DNA of 64,000 nucleotides from Enterobacter ludwigii (GCA_900068845.1 CEFQ01000005.1:1-64000), one strand, 5' to 3'; positions 27,567 through 36,647 are shown, numbered from the stretch's first letter. Program-made: numbers and translations. Notes: generated by a model not told the origin, from the letters alone.

Positions 27567-27697
27567 AACGTGCCCTCAGATTGAGGGTGAATTGCCGTGG
27601 GTGCTAATCCAGGATGAGCGACCATCCTGAACCTTATCTGTATGGATTACCAGTAATCTCTACAAAGTTCTTAACAATATTTGAACAAGCGAAGCGC

Positions 27698-27731
27698 AAA
27701 AAAACGCCGCAAGCCTTACTGGGCTTGCGGC
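27698..27731 (-). terminator. Intrinsic terminator of curA
   Basis: On the minus strand GCCGCAAGCC and GGCTTGCGGC form a ten-base-pair stem with a short loop, followed directly by a seven-T run. It lies 33 bases past the curA stop. Confidence 0.9.
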
Positions 27732-27763
27732 TGTGCTAAATGATGAATTTTTAACTTTTTACC

Positions 27764-28792
27764 CTACAGCGCGACTTTTACCACAGTTTTCCCGAAGTTT
27801 TTGCCGTTCAACATACCGAAAAACGCCTGTGGTGCGTTTTCCAGTCCGTCGATCATGTGCTCGCGGTAGTGGATTTTTTGCTGCTCCACCAGCGGCGTCA
27901 TCGCTTTAAGAAATTCAGGGTAACGATCGCCATAATCCTGGAAGATGATAAAACCCTGCATACGAATACGACGCTTAAGAATACCGCCCATGATTTGGGG
28001 GGTGCGATCTGGCCCCGGCGGTAATTCGCGGCTGCTATAGCCCGAAACCAGGCCACATACCGGCACGCGTGCCGCGGTGTTCAGCAATGGGAATACCGCA
28101 TCGAACACTTTGCCGCCGACATTTTCGAAGTAGATATCGATGCCGTCCGGGCAGGCGGCGGCCAGCTGTTCGGCAAAGTCTTCGCGGTGGTGATCGATAC
28201 ACGCAGAGAAACCGAGTTTCTCAATCGCATAACGACACTTCTCTTCGCCACCAGCGACGCCTACAACGTGGCAGCCCTGAAGTTTGCCAAGCTGACCAAC
28301 CGTGGCACCGACCGGGCCGGTTGCCGCGGCAACCACTAAGGTTTCACCCTGTTTAGGCTGACCAATGTCCATCAAGCCCATATAGGCAGTGAAACCCGGC
28401 ATACCGAGAATGCCCAGCGCCCAGGAAGGATGTGGCAGATCGCCCAGTTTCGCCACGCCGTTTCCGTCCGAAACCGCATAGCTTTGCCAGCCACTTTGCG
28501 CAAGAACCACATCGCCTTGCTGGAAATCTGCATGTTTAGATTCCACCACTTCACTCACCGTGCCGCCGACCATCGGCTGGTCGAGTTCAGCGGGTGCAGC
28601 ATAGGATTTGCTGTCATCCATGCGTCCGCGCATATACGGGTCGAGTGAAAGATAAAGCGTGCGCAGCAGGATCTGGCCCTCCTTCACGTCAGGAATCGGC
28701 TGCTCCACCAGGCGGAAATTCTCTTTTACCGGTTCACCATCAGGGCGTGAGGCTAATAGCCAAGCTTGATTACGTTGATTAGATTGCGACAT
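27764..28792 (-). CDS. curA: NADPH-dependent medium-chain oxidoreductase, CurA-like
   Basis: 342-residue zinc-free MDR-family reductase (leukotriene B4 dehydrogenase/curcumin reductase subgroup). LSLDPYMRGRMDD (about 49-61), the NADPH-binding AAATGPVGATVGQLGKLQGC (about 152-171) and FENVGGKVFDAVFPLLN (about 220) match E. coli CurA closely. It reduces alpha,beta-unsaturated carbonyls. The frame begins at 28855, but ATG 28792 gives the CurA N-terminus (SQSNQRNQAWLLASRP). Divergent from hipBA. Confidence 0.9.
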   Translation of the reverse strand: MSQSNQRNQAWLLASRPDGEPVKENFRLVEQPIPDVKEGQILLRTLYLSLDPYMRGRMDDSKSYAAPAELDQPMVGGTVSEVVESKHADFQQGDVVLAQSGWQSYAVSDGNGVAKLGDLPHPSWALGILGMPGFTAYMGLMDIGQPKQGETLVVAAATGPVGATVGQLGKLQGCHVVGVAGGEEKCRYAIEKLGFSACIDHHREDFAEQLAAACPDGIDIYFENVGGKVFDAVFPLLNTAARVPVCGLVSGYSSRELPPGPDRTPQIMGGILKRRIRMQGFIIFQDYGDRYPEFLKAMTPLVEQQKIHYREHMIDGLENAPQAFFGMLNGKNFGKTVVKVAL

Positions 28793-28870
28793 TTTTACCT
28801 CTATTAGCGTTTTCACGTGAGGCAAGTGTAGACGAGGAAAAGAAAATAAGATCACTTAAGCTGAACTAAA

Positions 28871-28925
28871 TGTTGTCATATATAAACATTATGGTGATAA
28901 TACGGTCATTGTTATCATATAACAA
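28871..28925. promoter_or_regulatory. hipBA operator region
   Basis: The inverted repeat TTGTTAT-CAT-ATAACAA (28909-28925) lies 13 bases before the hipB start, with an imperfect relative TGTTGTCATATATAAACA at 28871-28888. Paired A+T-rich palindromes ahead of hipB are the expected autoregulatory HipB sites. Confidence 0.7.
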
Positions 28926-28938
28926 CACTGGAGAGGGT

Positions 28939-29190
28939 ATGTTGCCTGGTTTGCAAGCAATAGGAGCCAAATGCCGGGAAAGGCGGAAGGCTAACCGCTG
29001 GACTCAAGCCGATGCCGCAACGCGTGCAGGCGTTCATCGCACGGTTATTTCACAGATTGAAAACGGCGCCTATTCAGGTTCCCTCAAAGCGCTCACTTTG
29101 TATCTTAATGCGCTTGAGTTGGTGTTGTCTGTGCAGTCAGCGGGCTTACCACAGATGGATGAACTGGAGATGTTGTTTGATGATGACTGA
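28939..29190 (+). CDS. hipB: HipB-like antitoxin, Xre helix-turn-helix
   Basis: 83-residue DNA-binding antitoxin. The Cro/C1-type HTH covers about residues 8-62: RRKANRWTQADAATRAGVHRTVISQIENG, followed by SLKALTLYLNALEL. It holds the HipA kinase inactive and represses the operon (known for the family). ATG 28939 is chosen over the upstream frame start at 28870 because it has a GAGAGG site and begins the domain. Its 3' end overlaps hipA by 11 bases. Confidence 0.88.
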   Translation: MLPGLQAIGAKCRERRKANRWTQADAATRAGVHRTVISQIENGAYSGSLKALTLYLNALELVLSVQSAGLPQMDELEMLFDDD

Positions 29191-30415
29191 TTTTAACCAG
29201 CTTGCTCGACCGATTCGTCATATTGATGTCTACAGCGGTGGCGAATTAAGTGGCAGATTGCTGCACGAACACGGCAGTTATAATTTTAGCTATGCGGGTT
29301 CTGATGTCCACGCTGCTTCGATGACCATGCAACCCGCAAACCGCCTAAGCTATAATTCCAGCCGCTTATTTAATATTTTTGAGATGAACATTCCGGAAGG
29401 CTATGTTCGTTATCATATTGCTGAGCGTTTACGGCGTTATGTAGGTCATGTTAGCGACATGCTGTTCCTGGCTTTACAGCAGGATACCGGTATTGGTGCG
29501 CTATCGTACAAGAGTGATATTAAGCTGCCGTGTCCATCGCCGGAAAAATTAGATGATTTACTGCATTGGGATCTTAAAGAGAGTGCATTTCAATATCTGC
29601 TAAATAAATATTTATTGCAGACCTCGATTTCTGGCGTTCAACCGAAAGTCATGATCAGTACAGAGAGTCGCGGCACTGTTCTTTATCCTAATTTGATAGC
29701 GAAAACCGGTGATGAGGAGTATCCGCGTCTGGCAGAGAATGAGTTTATCTGCATGTCGTTAGCCAGGTTGTGTGGGTTACCCGTCGCTGATTTTTGGCTT
29801 TCAGATAATAAAGAGCTGTTTATCATGGAACGGTTTGATATTCAGAATGATAAACGTTTGGCGATGGAAGATTTTTGTGTGCTTTCAGGCAAGTCAGCCG
29901 ATCATAAATATAATGGGTCCTATGAAACGGGGGGGAAGATCGTTAGTCTCTTTACTCGCGATCAGTCTCAAGTAGAACTTTACTGGCGTTATGTATTGTT
30001 TAGTTGCATGGTGGGAAATGGTGATGCGCATTTAAAAAATTTCTCTTTATTATATTCTGCAACCAACCCTAGCACAGCCAAGTTATCGCCATTATATGAT
30101 GTGGTAAATACACATATCTATCCAACTACCGATAATGAGTTGGCCCTGAAGTTAAATAAAAGCAAAAAATTTCCTGATAGAGACAGTCTGATTAAACTCG
30201 CACGGGAATTGAAAATCGTTAAACCCGCCATGGTGATGGAGCAGTTTGCTGATGTTATCAATGATGATTTAAATCGCAATGCAATATACGCAGACTTTCC
30301 TGAGATGCGAGAGTCAATTGGTCGTTCTTTGACACGCAGTGTGGCAACTAATAATTTATTTTTAAAAACGGATGTTAAACGCGCCAAAAAACGAAAAACG
30401 GATGCCTTACGTTAA
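29180..30415 (+). CDS. hipA: HipA-like serine/threonine kinase toxin
   Basis: 411-residue HipA-family kinase. The N-terminal subdomain (about 8-110) includes FSYAGSDVHAASMTMQ. The phosphate loop region reads SISGVQPKVMIS (about 149-160), the serine-containing segment whose phosphorylation silences E. coli HipA. The catalytic loop VGNGDAHLKNFSL (about 278-290) and metal-binding SPLYDVVNT are intact, so the kinase should be active. HipA targets glutamyl-tRNA synthetase; relatives hit other synthetases (known). Start at 29180 or 29183, overlapping hipB. Base composition is distinctly A+T-rich, suggesting acquisition. Confidence 0.88.
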   Translation: MMTDFNQLARPIRHIDVYSGGELSGRLLHEHGSYNFSYAGSDVHAASMTMQPANRLSYNSSRLFNIFEMNIPEGYVRYHIAERLRRYVGHVSDMLFLALQQDTGIGALSYKSDIKLPCPSPEKLDDLLHWDLKESAFQYLLNKYLLQTSISGVQPKVMISTESRGTVLYPNLIAKTGDEEYPRLAENEFICMSLARLCGLPVADFWLSDNKELFIMERFDIQNDKRLAMEDFCVLSGKSADHKYNGSYETGGKIVSLFTRDQSQVELYWRYVLFSCMVGNGDAHLKNFSLLYSATNPSTAKLSPLYDVVNTHIYPTTDNELALKLNKSKKFPDRDSLIKLARELKIVKPAMVMEQFADVINDDLNRNAIYADFPEMRESIGRSLTRSVATNNLFLKTDVKRAKKRKTDALR

Positions 30416-30583
30416 TGGGTAACGCGAAGGGTGCATCCCGTCGTGAGCCAGCGCACAAACTACACGTAAACTTTTCGACGCGAATTAATATAACATCATG
30501 AATTTTAACAATCATAGGGCGTTTGCCTAAGCGGTCTCGGGCAATGCCACATACCCGCAGGCTCCCTCTGCTGCGTATATCTA

Positions 30584-30603
30584 TAGGGATGCTTTTATCC
30601 CTA
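30584..30603 (+). promoter_or_regulatory. Inverted repeat just before the aldarate operon start
   Basis: TAGGGAT and ATCCCTA are separated by six bases (GCTTTT). The repeat ends ten bases before the ATG at 30614 and overlaps the approach to its ribosome site, AGGTGA. It could be an operator or an mRNA hairpin limiting translation. The rest of 30416-30583 shows nothing I can name. Confidence 0.45.
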
Positions 30604-30613
30604 CAGGTGACGC

Positions 30614-31966
30614 ATGACACAACAACAATATGAATTATCACCCGATCATGACGCGCATATAGCCTCAGCCATCGGTAAGTTTTTCCGCCGCATCATTCCG
30701 ATGCTGGCGTTGATGTTAATCGTTAATCAAATTGACCGGGCAAACATTGGCTTCGTTAAAGCCGAACTGCAAACTGATGCGGGCATCAGCGCTGCTGCTT
30801 TCGGCTTAGGCGCAGGACTGTTCTTTATCGGCTATGCGCTGTTTGAAGTGCCGAGCAACATGATGCTGAAGAAACTCGGCGCCCGTGTGTGGCTCACGCG
30901 CATTATGATTACGTGGGGCATGGTGGTCGTGCTGACCGGTTTCGTGAGTACGCCGCTTCATTTCTATCTGCTGCGCTTCCTGCTCGGTGTAGCGGAAGCG
31001 GGCTTCTTCCCCGGCGTGCTGTTCTACTTCCGTCAATGGGTGCCGAACGCCTGGCGAGGACGCGCCACCGCGATGGTGCTGAGTGCCACAGCCAGCGCCT
31101 TTCTGTTCTCTGGTCCGCTCACCGGCGCCATTTTGCTGATGCATGATGTTGGCGGCATCGCGGGTTGGAAATGGGTGATGTTTATGGAAGGCGGTGGATC
31201 GATCGTGATCGGCTTACTGGCCGCCTTTGTGCTGGTCTCTAAACCGGACAGCGCGAAGTGGTTGAGCGATGCGGAGAAACAGGCGCTGGCGCAACAGTTG
31301 GCATTGGAAGATGAGGTTCGCGAGGAGCATGCGGTTAGCCATGGCCGCTGGGGCTTGATTACCGATCGCAGTCTTTTGTCTTACTGCCTGATTTTCTTCA
31401 CCATGACCATGACCGGCTACACGTTAGTGTTCTGGCTACCGCAAATCATTCAGCGCATTCAGGGCTTCAACAGTTTTGAAACCGGACTGTTGACCGCCGT
31501 TCCGTGGCTGTTCGCTATCGTCGCGCTGTTTCTATTGGGTAAAGCCACCGATCGCTATCGCAATAAGCTGGATAAAGGGCTCGGCATCGCTATGCTGATC
31601 GCCGCGTGCGGTACCTTTATGGCCACGCTTGGCACGCCATGGTTTGGCTTTGTGGCGATGATTGTGGCCTGCATTGGGTCCAAAGTGAGCGCGGCATTCT
31701 TCTGGCCGCAACCGCAAAGCGAATTACCGGCATCCATTGCCGCTCCCGGCATTGCGCTAATCAACTCGATTGGCAACCTCGGTGGCTTCTTTGCGCCAAC
31801 CGTATTCGGCTATCTTGAAATGCACACCGGCAGCACCACCGGCGGACTTTATGCCCTGACCAGCGTGTCAGCAGTTACCGGACTTTATTTGCTGTTGCGT
31901 CGCAAACCTGTTCCACCCGCATTCGGTCACACGGAGAGAAACCATGTCAGACAGTCCAGTCATTAA
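30614..31966 (+). CDS. MFS transporter, GudP-like aldarate importer
   Basis: 450-residue inner-membrane carrier, about twelve segments. TM1 region NQIDRANIGFVKAELQTDAGIS and the loop SNMMLKKLGARVWLTRIMITWG mark the ACS family that includes GudP, GarP and hexuronate carriers. The 3' end overlaps the dehydratase start by 23 bases, so both belong to one operon. With a glucarate-dehydratase-type enzyme downstream, D-glucarate or a related sugar diacid is the likely substrate (inference). Confidence 0.87.
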   Translation: MTQQQYELSPDHDAHIASAIGKFFRRIIPMLALMLIVNQIDRANIGFVKAELQTDAGISAAAFGLGAGLFFIGYALFEVPSNMMLKKLGARVWLTRIMITWGMVVVLTGFVSTPLHFYLLRFLLGVAEAGFFPGVLFYFRQWVPNAWRGRATAMVLSATASAFLFSGPLTGAILLMHDVGGIAGWKWVMFMEGGGSIVIGLLAAFVLVSKPDSAKWLSDAEKQALAQQLALEDEVREEHAVSHGRWGLITDRSLLSYCLIFFTMTMTGYTLVFWLPQIIQRIQGFNSFETGLLTAVPWLFAIVALFLLGKATDRYRNKLDKGLGIAMLIAACGTFMATLGTPWFGFVAMIVACIGSKVSAAFFWPQPQSELPASIAAPGIALINSIGNLGGFFAPTVFGYLEMHTGSTTGGLYALTSVSAVTGLYLLLRRKPVPPAFGHTERNHVRQSSH

Positions 31967-33287
31967 ATCGATGCGCATCGTGCCGGTTGCCGGCTACGAC
32001 AGCATGCTATTGAACATTGGTGGCGCCCATAACTGCTATTTCACGCGCATCATCGTGATTTTAACCGATTCCGCCGGACATACCGGCGTCGGCGAAACGC
32101 CGTGTCATGCATCGACGTTGCAGCTGCTGGAGCAATTTCGACCGATGATTGAAGGCAGCTCGTTGCTGCGCCTTAACTCCACGTTAAGCCAATTGTTCAG
32201 CAGCGACGCGCGCCAGATGCAAACCTCGCATACCAACGATATTCATATTCCGCAGATGAATCCGGAGAAATTTTACAACGCCGCAGCGGCCATAGAAGCG
32301 GCGCTGCTGGATCTGCAAGGAAAGCTGTTTAACCTGCCGGTGGCGGATCTGCTGGCCAGCGGTAAACAGCGCGATCGCATTCCGGTGCTGGGCTATTTGT
32401 TCTACATCGCCGATCGCAAGCGCACCAATATGAACTATCGCTCGGGAGAGCAGGAGCAAGATGGCTGGTTCCGTCTGCGTCATGAGGCGGCGATGGACAG
32501 CGATGCCGTGGTGCGACTGGCCGAAGCGGCGGTTGAGCAATACGGCTTCCGCGACTTCAAGCTCAAAGGCGGCGTGCAAACAGGTGAAGAGGAAGTGGCA
32601 ACCGTGGAAGCGCTACTCGCACGGTTCCCTGAAGCGCGCGTAACCGTGGATCCTAATGCCAGCTGGTCGCTGGATGAGGCGATTCGCTTTGGCAAGCAGC
32701 TGGCTGGAAAGGTGCCGTATCTTGAAGATCCTTGCGGCGCAGAACAGGGCTATTCCGGGCGGGAAACCTTAGCGGAGTTCCGCCGCGCCACCGGCGTGCC
32801 GGTCGCCACCAACATGATCGCCAACGACTGGCGTCAACTGCATCATGCGCTGCAACTGAATGCCATTGATATTCCTCTCGCCGATCCGCACTTCTGGACG
32901 ATGCGTAACGCCAACGTGGTGGCGCAGTTATGCAATGAATGGGGGCTGACCACCGGTTGCCACTCCAATAATCATTTTGATATTTCGCTGGCAATGGTCG
33001 CGCACCTTGGTGCAGCTGCACCGGGCGACCGTCAAACCGCGTTTGATACTCACTGGATTTGGCAGGACGGTCAGCAGCTTACGCGTCAACCCCCGCAGAT
33101 CCGCGATGGCTATCTGGAGTTGCCGCCGGGGCCGGGATTGGGCATTGAGCTGGATATGGATCGCATCGAACAAGCGCATGCGCTCTATAACGCGCTGCCG
33201 GATAAAAATCGTAACGACGCGTTGGGCATGCAATTTTTGATTGATAACTGGCGCTATGATGCCAAACGTCCGTCATTAGTGCGCTAA
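31944..33287 (+). CDS. Enolase-superfamily glucarate dehydratase paralogue (GudD/GudX-like)
   Basis: 447-residue mandelate-racemase-type dehydratase aligning end to end with E. coli GudD/GudX. It shows VAGYDSMLLNIGGAH, the KxK base motif in DFKLKGG (about 207-213), metal ligands in VDPNASW and EDPCGAEQG, and ATNMIANDWRQ. The catalytic His-Asp dyad region is HSNNHFDISLAM. GudD makes 5-keto-4-deoxyglucarate. Here NAS replaces NGA after the first Asp, and the lid loop near residues 75-105 differs, so another aldarate or GudX-like weak activity is possible. Middle gene of a three-gene operon. Confidence 0.85.
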   Translation: MSDSPVIKSMRIVPVAGYDSMLLNIGGAHNCYFTRIIVILTDSAGHTGVGETPCHASTLQLLEQFRPMIEGSSLLRLNSTLSQLFSSDARQMQTSHTNDIHIPQMNPEKFYNAAAAIEAALLDLQGKLFNLPVADLLASGKQRDRIPVLGYLFYIADRKRTNMNYRSGEQEQDGWFRLRHEAAMDSDAVVRLAEAAVEQYGFRDFKLKGGVQTGEEEVATVEALLARFPEARVTVDPNASWSLDEAIRFGKQLAGKVPYLEDPCGAEQGYSGRETLAEFRRATGVPVATNMIANDWRQLHHALQLNAIDIPLADPHFWTMRNANVVAQLCNEWGLTTGCHSNNHFDISLAMVAHLGAAAPGDRQTAFDTHWIWQDGQQLTRQPPQIRDGYLELPPGPGLGIELDMDRIEQAHALYNALPDKNRNDALGMQFLIDNWRYDAKRPSLVR

Positions 33288-33296
33288 GGAAGCAGG

Positions 33297-34412
33297 ATGA
33301 AGAAACGACTATGCGCGGTGACGCTATTGGCGTCGATGGCCGCCAGCGCGCCGTTGATGGCGCAAACCTTTGTTTACGTGTCAGAAGCTAATGATGGCAC
33401 CATTGCGCGCTACGCGCTGAACGAGCAAACCGGTGCGTTACAGTTGCTGGGACACACTCAAGCCGCTGGCAAAGTGATGCCGATGGCATTGAGCGCCGAT
33501 CATAAGCATCTGTACGCCGCGATTCGTAGCACACCGCTGCAACTGGTGAGCTGGAATATCGACAGCAAAACCGGCGACCTGAGCCAATTGAACCGTGTGG
33601 CTGCCGCGGCCAGTTATCCCTACATCAGTACGGATCCGCAGGGACGATTTCTGCTTGGTGCGTCCTATGATGGCGATGTAGTACAGGTTTACAGACTCAA
33701 TAACGACGGCAAGGTGAATGCGCCGCCGATCGGCAGTTATAAAACCGGGCATGCGGCGCACTCAGTCATTGTTGATGCGAGCGGTAACAACGCTTATGTC
33801 GGTAATCTCGGCACCGATCGCGTGCTGCAATTGAAACTTAGTGCTGAGGGTGAACTGACGTCGCTAGGGAACGGTTACGTCAAAACGGCTGCTGAGAATG
33901 GGCCGCGCCATTCCGTGTTATCGCCGGATAATCACTTCCTCTACAACATCGGCGAAATGGGCGGCATCATTACCCAGTTCCGCCGAGAAGCCAGTGGGGA
34001 ACTGGTGAAAGTGGCGGAGACACCGAATGCCGTGGCTGAAAAATACCAACTTGAACATGGCAAAGAGCGTCCGCCGGGCTACAGCGACACCACGGCACGT
34101 ATCTGGGCAGCCGATATTCGCCTGACGCCGGATGGACGTTTCCTGTATGTCAGCGAGCGCACCAGCAGCACGATTAGCGGATATCGTGTGAATAAGGCTG
34201 ACGGTAAACTGACGTTGATTGATAGCTGGCAAGTCGAGAAACAGCCGCGTGGTATGGCGATTACCGATGATGGACGTTGGCTGATTGCCAGCGGCGAGAA
34301 AAGTGCGGTTACCGGCAGCTATGAAATTAATGCCGAAAGCGGGGCGCTGAAGCGAGTTGGCGAAGCTCCAGCTGGCGGGGATGCCAATTGGGTGACCGTG
34401 GTGAGTTATTGA
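33297..34412 (+). CDS. Exported beta-propeller lactonase (YbhE/3-carboxymuconate cyclase-like family)
   Basis: 371 residues. The signal peptide KKRLCAVTLLASMAASAPLMA predicts export, unlike cytoplasmic 6-phosphogluconolactonase. The mature part is a repetitive seven-bladed propeller with motifs such as YVSEANDGTIARYAL, YVGNLGTDRVLQLKL and WAADIRLTPDGRFLYVSERTSSTIS. It follows the dehydratase by nine bases, with AGGA before the ATG. Periplasmic opening of sugar-acid lactones before uptake would fit the operon (inference). Confidence 0.83.
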   Translation: MKKRLCAVTLLASMAASAPLMAQTFVYVSEANDGTIARYALNEQTGALQLLGHTQAAGKVMPMALSADHKHLYAAIRSTPLQLVSWNIDSKTGDLSQLNRVAAAASYPYISTDPQGRFLLGASYDGDVVQVYRLNNDGKVNAPPIGSYKTGHAAHSVIVDASGNNAYVGNLGTDRVLQLKLSAEGELTSLGNGYVKTAAENGPRHSVLSPDNHFLYNIGEMGGIITQFRREASGELVKVAETPNAVAEKYQLEHGKERPPGYSDTTARIWAADIRLTPDGRFLYVSERTSSTISGYRVNKADGKLTLIDSWQVEKQPRGMAITDDGRWLIASGEKSAVTGSYEINAESGALKRVGEAPAGGDANWVTVVSY

Positions 34413-34416
34413 TTTA

Positions 34417-34460
34417 TTCGTAGGGGTGCGATTTCGAGCAATTCATTGCGCCCCTACGAA
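34417..34460. repeat. Short hairpin repeat, GTAGGGG variant
   Basis: TTCGTAGGGGTGCGA and GCGCCCCTACGAA form an imperfect hairpin around TTTCGAGCAATTCATT. It is related to both intergenic palindrome families and follows the lactonase stop, so it may also end that transcript. Confidence 0.75.
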
Positions 34461-34481
34461 GCAAGTGATCCGCAGCAGAAC

Positions 34482-34886
34482 CTATAGTTGCTTATATTCT
34501 TCATCAGAAACCGGTTCAAGCCACTCGTTGGAAGCGCCCTCAGCGGGTACTGCGATAGCGATGTGTGCGAACCAACTATCCGCCGATGCGCCATGCCAAT
34601 GCTTCAATCCCGCCGGAATGTTGACCACATCGCCAGCCACTAACAGACGCGCTGGCTGATTCCACGCTTGATACCAACCCGTTCCGCCAGTAACCAGCAA
34701 AATCTGCCCGCCACCATGATGGATATGCCAGTTATTGCGACAGCCTGGTTCAAACACTACATTGCCGATATTGACGCCTTCTGTCGTCAACATGCTCAGA
34801 TAGCTGGTCCCGGTAAAATATTGCGCAAAAGCATCGTTTTTAGGCCCTTTGGGGAAAATGCCATTGCCGTCAAATTGATCGTTCAT
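34482..34886 (-). CDS. Cupin-domain protein
   Basis: 134-residue single cupin barrel. The metal motif is NNWHIHHGGGQILLVTGGTGWYQ (about residues 48-70), and the second motif is GDVVNIPAGLKHWHGAS. Both His pairs are present, so a bound metal is likely. Such stand-alone cupins act as isomerases, dioxygenases or detoxifying enzymes; the reaction is unknown. The ATG at 34886 has GGAG seven bases upstream. Monocistronic. Confidence 0.8.
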   Translation of the reverse strand: MNDQFDGNGIFPKGPKNDAFAQYFTGTSYLSMLTTEGVNIGNVVFEPGCRNNWHIHHGGGQILLVTGGTGWYQAWNQPARLLVAGDVVNIPAGLKHWHGASADSWFAHIAIAVPAEGASNEWLEPVSDEEYKQL

Positions 34887-34996
34887 CTTTATCTCCATGT
34901 AAGTGCAGCATGGTTAAAGTGTAGCGGCGGGTTAGCTAAATGATAATGCGCTCAAAGTTGCAAGCACTTGTGAGCGCTATTCATTAATGCAGCTTG

Positions 34997-35011
34997 TGTG
35001 ACGGTGTCACA
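34997..35011. promoter_or_regulatory. TGTGAC-N3-GTCACA palindrome
   Basis: Six-base arms TGTGAC and GTCACA are separated by GGT, about 110 bases upstream of the cupin start and just past the NCS1 permease stop. It resembles a CRP site but the spacing is one base short. Possible operator only. Confidence 0.3.
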
Positions 35012-35033
35012 TTTTTGAGTGGAAAGATTGCGT

Positions 35034-36437
35034 TCACATCCCACGACGATCGACGTTGCTAGCGACTAACCACAGTAGCGCGGTGACAAACCAGCCAATC
35101 ACCCATGACACATCATTACCGGCAAAAATCCAGGTTAACGAACCGTGATGCAGCGGGTTATCAATAAATGGCAACTGTACCAGCACGCCACAGAAGTAAA
35201 CAATAATGCCTGCCCAGTTCCAGCGGCCATAACGTCCATTGGGTTGTGAAAGCGCCGGCACATCAACTTTTCCTTTGGTAATCAGATAGAAATCCGTCAG
35301 GCTAATGGCACTCCACGGCACAAAAAAGGCCAGTAAGAACAGCAGGAAATGGGTGAAGGATTTCAGGAAAGCCGGTTCGCTAATCAGCGCAATGACGCAA
35401 GAAATCGTCACCATCAAGACGACAAAAACAATGCGACCACCCCGGCTCAACGCCGTTTTCTGACGGAAACCAGAAACGATGGTGGTGAGCGACATAAAAC
35501 TGCCGTAGGCATTTAACGTGGTAAAGGTGATTTTGCCGAAGCAAATGGCGAAATAGATCACCATCGCCATAGTTGCGCTGCTGCCTAAACTGACAATATA
35601 GCCAACCTCGTTGCCAGAAAAAGCCTTGCCGGCAATGGCTGCAACGATGACACCTAACGTCATTGATGCCTGTGTACCTAAAACGGTGCCAAAAAACACG
35701 CAGCTAAACAGTTTCTTTGCCGAAACATTCGCCGGTAAATAGCGCGAATAGTCAGAGACATACGGACAAAAAGCAATCTGCCATGACGACGACAGCGAAA
35801 CGGCAAGCAAGAAGTTAGCGGCCGTGAAATGCTGGTTTTGCCACAACGCGGAAAGATCATGGGTTGAGAGCAACGTGACAAACAGGTAAACGAAGGCGAG
35901 GACGCCAATTACGCTGGCCACTTTACCGAGCTTGTGAATCACGCGATATCCCAGCACCGCAATGACGACGATAATCGCACTGAAAAGGATCATACCTAAA
36001 GTATTGCTGGTATTGATCAGCCTGGCGAGCGCCTGTCCGGCCAATACTGTGCCGCTGGCAGAGAATCCGATATACATGATGCAAACCAACACTAACGGAA
36101 TCACCGCACCATAAACGCCAAACTGCATGCGGCTGGTGATCATTTGCGGCAGTCCGAGGCGCGGGCCCTGAATCGCATGCAGTGACATAATCACCGCGCC
36201 AATCACTTGCCCAACCAGCAAGCCGATTATCGACCACACTACGTCACCGCCCAATACCACGGCCAGCGCGCCGGTCACAATGGCGGTAATCTGCAGGTTG
36301 CCACCAAACCACAGGGTGTACTGGCTAAAAGGATGTCCGTGGCGTTCACTCGGAGGAATGAAATCAATGGATCGCGTTTCTGACAGGCGCTGTTTCTCTG
36401 CGCCGGCGTAATCTGCTGCAGGTGATTCGGCTGACAT
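35034..36437 (-). CDS. NCS1-family nucleobase/allantoin-type permease (CodB-like)
   Basis: 467-residue inner-membrane cation symporter with about twelve segments. TLWFGGNLQITAIVTGALAVVLGGDVVWSIIG (about 41-72) and GPRLGLPQMITSRMQFGVYGA (about 90-110) are the NCS1 signatures contacting substrate and sodium. Members carry cytosine, purines, allantoin, hydantoins or thiamine precursors; I cannot choose. No enzyme gene accompanies it. A perfect palindrome lies 68 bases upstream. Confidence 0.87.
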   Translation of the reverse strand: MSAESPAADYAGAEKQRLSETRSIDFIPPSERHGHPFSQYTLWFGGNLQITAIVTGALAVVLGGDVVWSIIGLLVGQVIGAVIMSLHAIQGPRLGLPQMITSRMQFGVYGAVIPLVLVCIMYIGFSASGTVLAGQALARLINTSNTLGMILFSAIIVVIAVLGYRVIHKLGKVASVIGVLAFVYLFVTLLSTHDLSALWQNQHFTAANFLLAVSLSSSWQIAFCPYVSDYSRYLPANVSAKKLFSCVFFGTVLGTQASMTLGVIVAAIAGKAFSGNEVGYIVSLGSSATMAMVIYFAICFGKITFTTLNAYGSFMSLTTIVSGFRQKTALSRGGRIVFVVLMVTISCVIALISEPAFLKSFTHFLLFLLAFFVPWSAISLTDFYLITKGKVDVPALSQPNGRYGRWNWAGIIVYFCGVLVQLPFIDNPLHHGSLTWIFAGNDVSWVIGWFVTALLWLVASNVDRRGM

Positions 36438-36504
36438 AGTTTCCTCGCTGAAGCGTATAAAAGTGGGGAATTATTGTTAGTGTGAGGTGAACTCTCTTGG
36501 TGGT

Positions 36505-36520
36505 ACATGTATATACATGT
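36505..36520. promoter_or_regulatory. Perfect 16-bp palindrome upstream of the NCS1 permease
   Basis: ACATGTATATACATGT is self-complementary and lies 68 bases before the permease start at 36437. The TGTATATACA core is typical of operators for GntR-type dimers. No regulator gene is adjacent. Confidence 0.6.
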
Positions 36521-36647
36521 GGCGATATTGTCATGCAGAATAGAAAGTTACAATACGATCAGCCATTGGAAAATGTGATGACGTTGGCAAGGTTAGGAAG
36601 TGATGAGAAGTACAGCACAGCGGAAATATGGGACGTTAAGATGACGT

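Noticed and set aside
34997..35011. CRP-binding site upstream of the cupin gene
   Set aside because: The TGTGA and TCACA halves are separated by five rather than six bases and the position is far from the start; kept only as a generic palindrome.
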